From Sulfidibacterium sp964598065 (GTDB taxonomy: Bacteria > Bacteroidota > Bacteroidia > Bacteroidales > F082): a DNA stretch of 6,510 bases. Positions 6,311 to 6,510 of this stretch are shown piece after piece. The translations under genes were made by a program, and so were the position numbers. The stretch's first letter is position 1, and each line of letters starts with the position of its first letter. The notes beneath the pieces were generated by a model. The model did no database searches and had not been told where the DNA came from. It was given only the letters and a program-made list of their open reading frames with translations. The stretch spans positions 1-6,510 of the forward strand of contig CAZRAW010000130.1 in NCBI GenBank assembly GCA_964598065.1, given 5' to 3'.

Positions 6311-6318
6311 CAAAAATA
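6311..6318 (-). promoter_or_regulatory. Candidate -7 box for the Crp/Fnr-family gene
   Basis: On the minus strand this reads TATTTTTG, an exact TAnnTTTG match, with 15 bases to ATG 6295. The TTG inside it is an alternative start codon in frame, but a transcript starting from this box would begin downstream of that codon. No -33 TTTG is visible, which would fit an activator-dependent promoter or a false match. Confidence 0.45.
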
Positions 6319-6340
6319 GCAGCTCATTTCTTTATTGTTT

Positions 6341-6354
6341 TTGATATGATTAAT
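6341..6354. promoter_or_regulatory. Weak FNR-like half-site upstream of the regulator
   Basis: TTGAT at 6341-6345 is a perfect FNR-type half-site; the second half at 6350-6354 (TTAAT) matches ATCAA at only two of five bases. If transcription begins near 6305-6306, the site centre is at about -42, where class II activators bind. The regulator's own E-x-x-S-R recognition helix predicts TTGAT-like half-sites, so autoregulation is conceivable. Support is weak because half of the site is poor. Confidence 0.2.
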
Positions 6355-6455
6355 ACTTTTGAAGAGCGTTGCAAAATTAATTTATTACCAAGATCACATG
6401 TTATACAATTATGGTAAAAACTTATATAATTTTAGGTTCATCACAATACGTGGAT

Positions 6456-6473
6456 ACTTAGCTGATGCTAAGT
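6456..6473. repeat. Short perfect inverted repeat near the right edge
   Basis: ACTTAGC (6456-6462) and GCTAAGT (6467-6473) form a perfect 7-bp dyad with a TGAT loop. Neither strand has a T-run directly after it, so it is not a standard terminator. It lies about 150 bases upstream of the regulator's candidate start site and may be an operator or a small hairpin at the end of an upstream transcript. Confidence 0.45.
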
Positions 6474-6510
6474 TAAAGGTTTTCAGTTTAACATTAACAA
6501 CTTTAATAAT

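Larger units (their letters stand above)
6319..6510. other. Non-coding region upstream of the regulator, to the window edge
   Basis: This AT-rich stretch of 192 bases contains the weak FNR-like site, a loose inverted pair TTACCA/TGGTAA (6385-6390 and 6412-6417) and the inverted repeat at 6456-6473. On the minus strand one frame stays open for 33 codons from the right edge to a TAA at 6409-6411; it has no recognisable family features but could be the tail of an upstream leftward gene. No other gene or RNA is supported here. Confidence 0.4.

Noticed and set aside
6411..6461. 16-codon plus-strand frame ending in the edge inverted repeat
   Set aside because: Short frames of this size are expected by chance in AT-rich sequence; no terminator or downstream gene supports a leader role.
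6409..6510. 33-codon open stretch on the minus strand running to the right edge
   Set aside because: Too short and low in complexity to call a gene tail; noted in the description of that region only.
1..6510. Mobile element, CRISPR array, tRNA or prophage signatures
   Set aside because: No transposase or integrase, no regularly spaced repeats, no terminal repeats and no cloverleaf-like sequence were seen on either strand.

Overview
The window looks like a stretch of ordinary core chromosome from a member of the Bacteroidota, probably a Bacteroidales or Marinilabiliales relative. The reasons are the ParE type, a lipoprotein pairing a beta-helix with a choice-of-anchor-Q-like C-terminus, the lack of strong Shine-Dalgarno sequences, and a repeated TAnnTTTG hexamer-like motif (the Bacteroidota -7 promoter box) just upstream of four of the genes. 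The genus cannot be fixed from this sequence. No mobile element, CRISPR array, tRNA or rRNA was seen.

Layout from left to right. Positions 1-199 are a non-coding divergent region: a leftward -7-like box points out of the window, and a rightward gene follows. Positions 200-1177 (+) encode a divergent MiaA-family tRNA dimethylallyltransferase. It ends 3 bp from the stop codon of a leftward gene at 1181-1705, a small P-loop kinase resembling nicotinamide riboside kinase. The kinase lies 47 bp downstream of a leftward 498-residue lipoprotein at 1753-3249 that has only a TTG start; the two probably form an operon. Then comes parE at 3376-5232 (-), topoisomerase IV subunit B. A strong hairpin flanked by A and T tracts (5355-5390) separates parE from a pair of leftward genes: a 61-residue DUF2892/YgaP-type membrane protein (5411-5596) and a Crp/Fnr-family regulator (5660-6295). 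The last ~190 bp are AT-rich upstream sequence with a small perfect inverted repeat.

Functionally these are three or four separate units: tRNA A37 modification (MiaA), a nucleoside-type kinase with a surface or periplasmic lipoprotein, chromosome decatenation (ParE), and a regulator with a small membrane protein whose family is often linked to sulfur or redox stress. Nothing ties them into one pathway, and I see no convincing new system. The points most worth a second look are the divergent MiaA, the eukaryote-NRK1-like kinase, the tail-to-tail 3-bp junction, the inverted repeat around the DUF2892 start, and the FNR-type recognition helix in a regulator lacking the FNR cysteine cluster.
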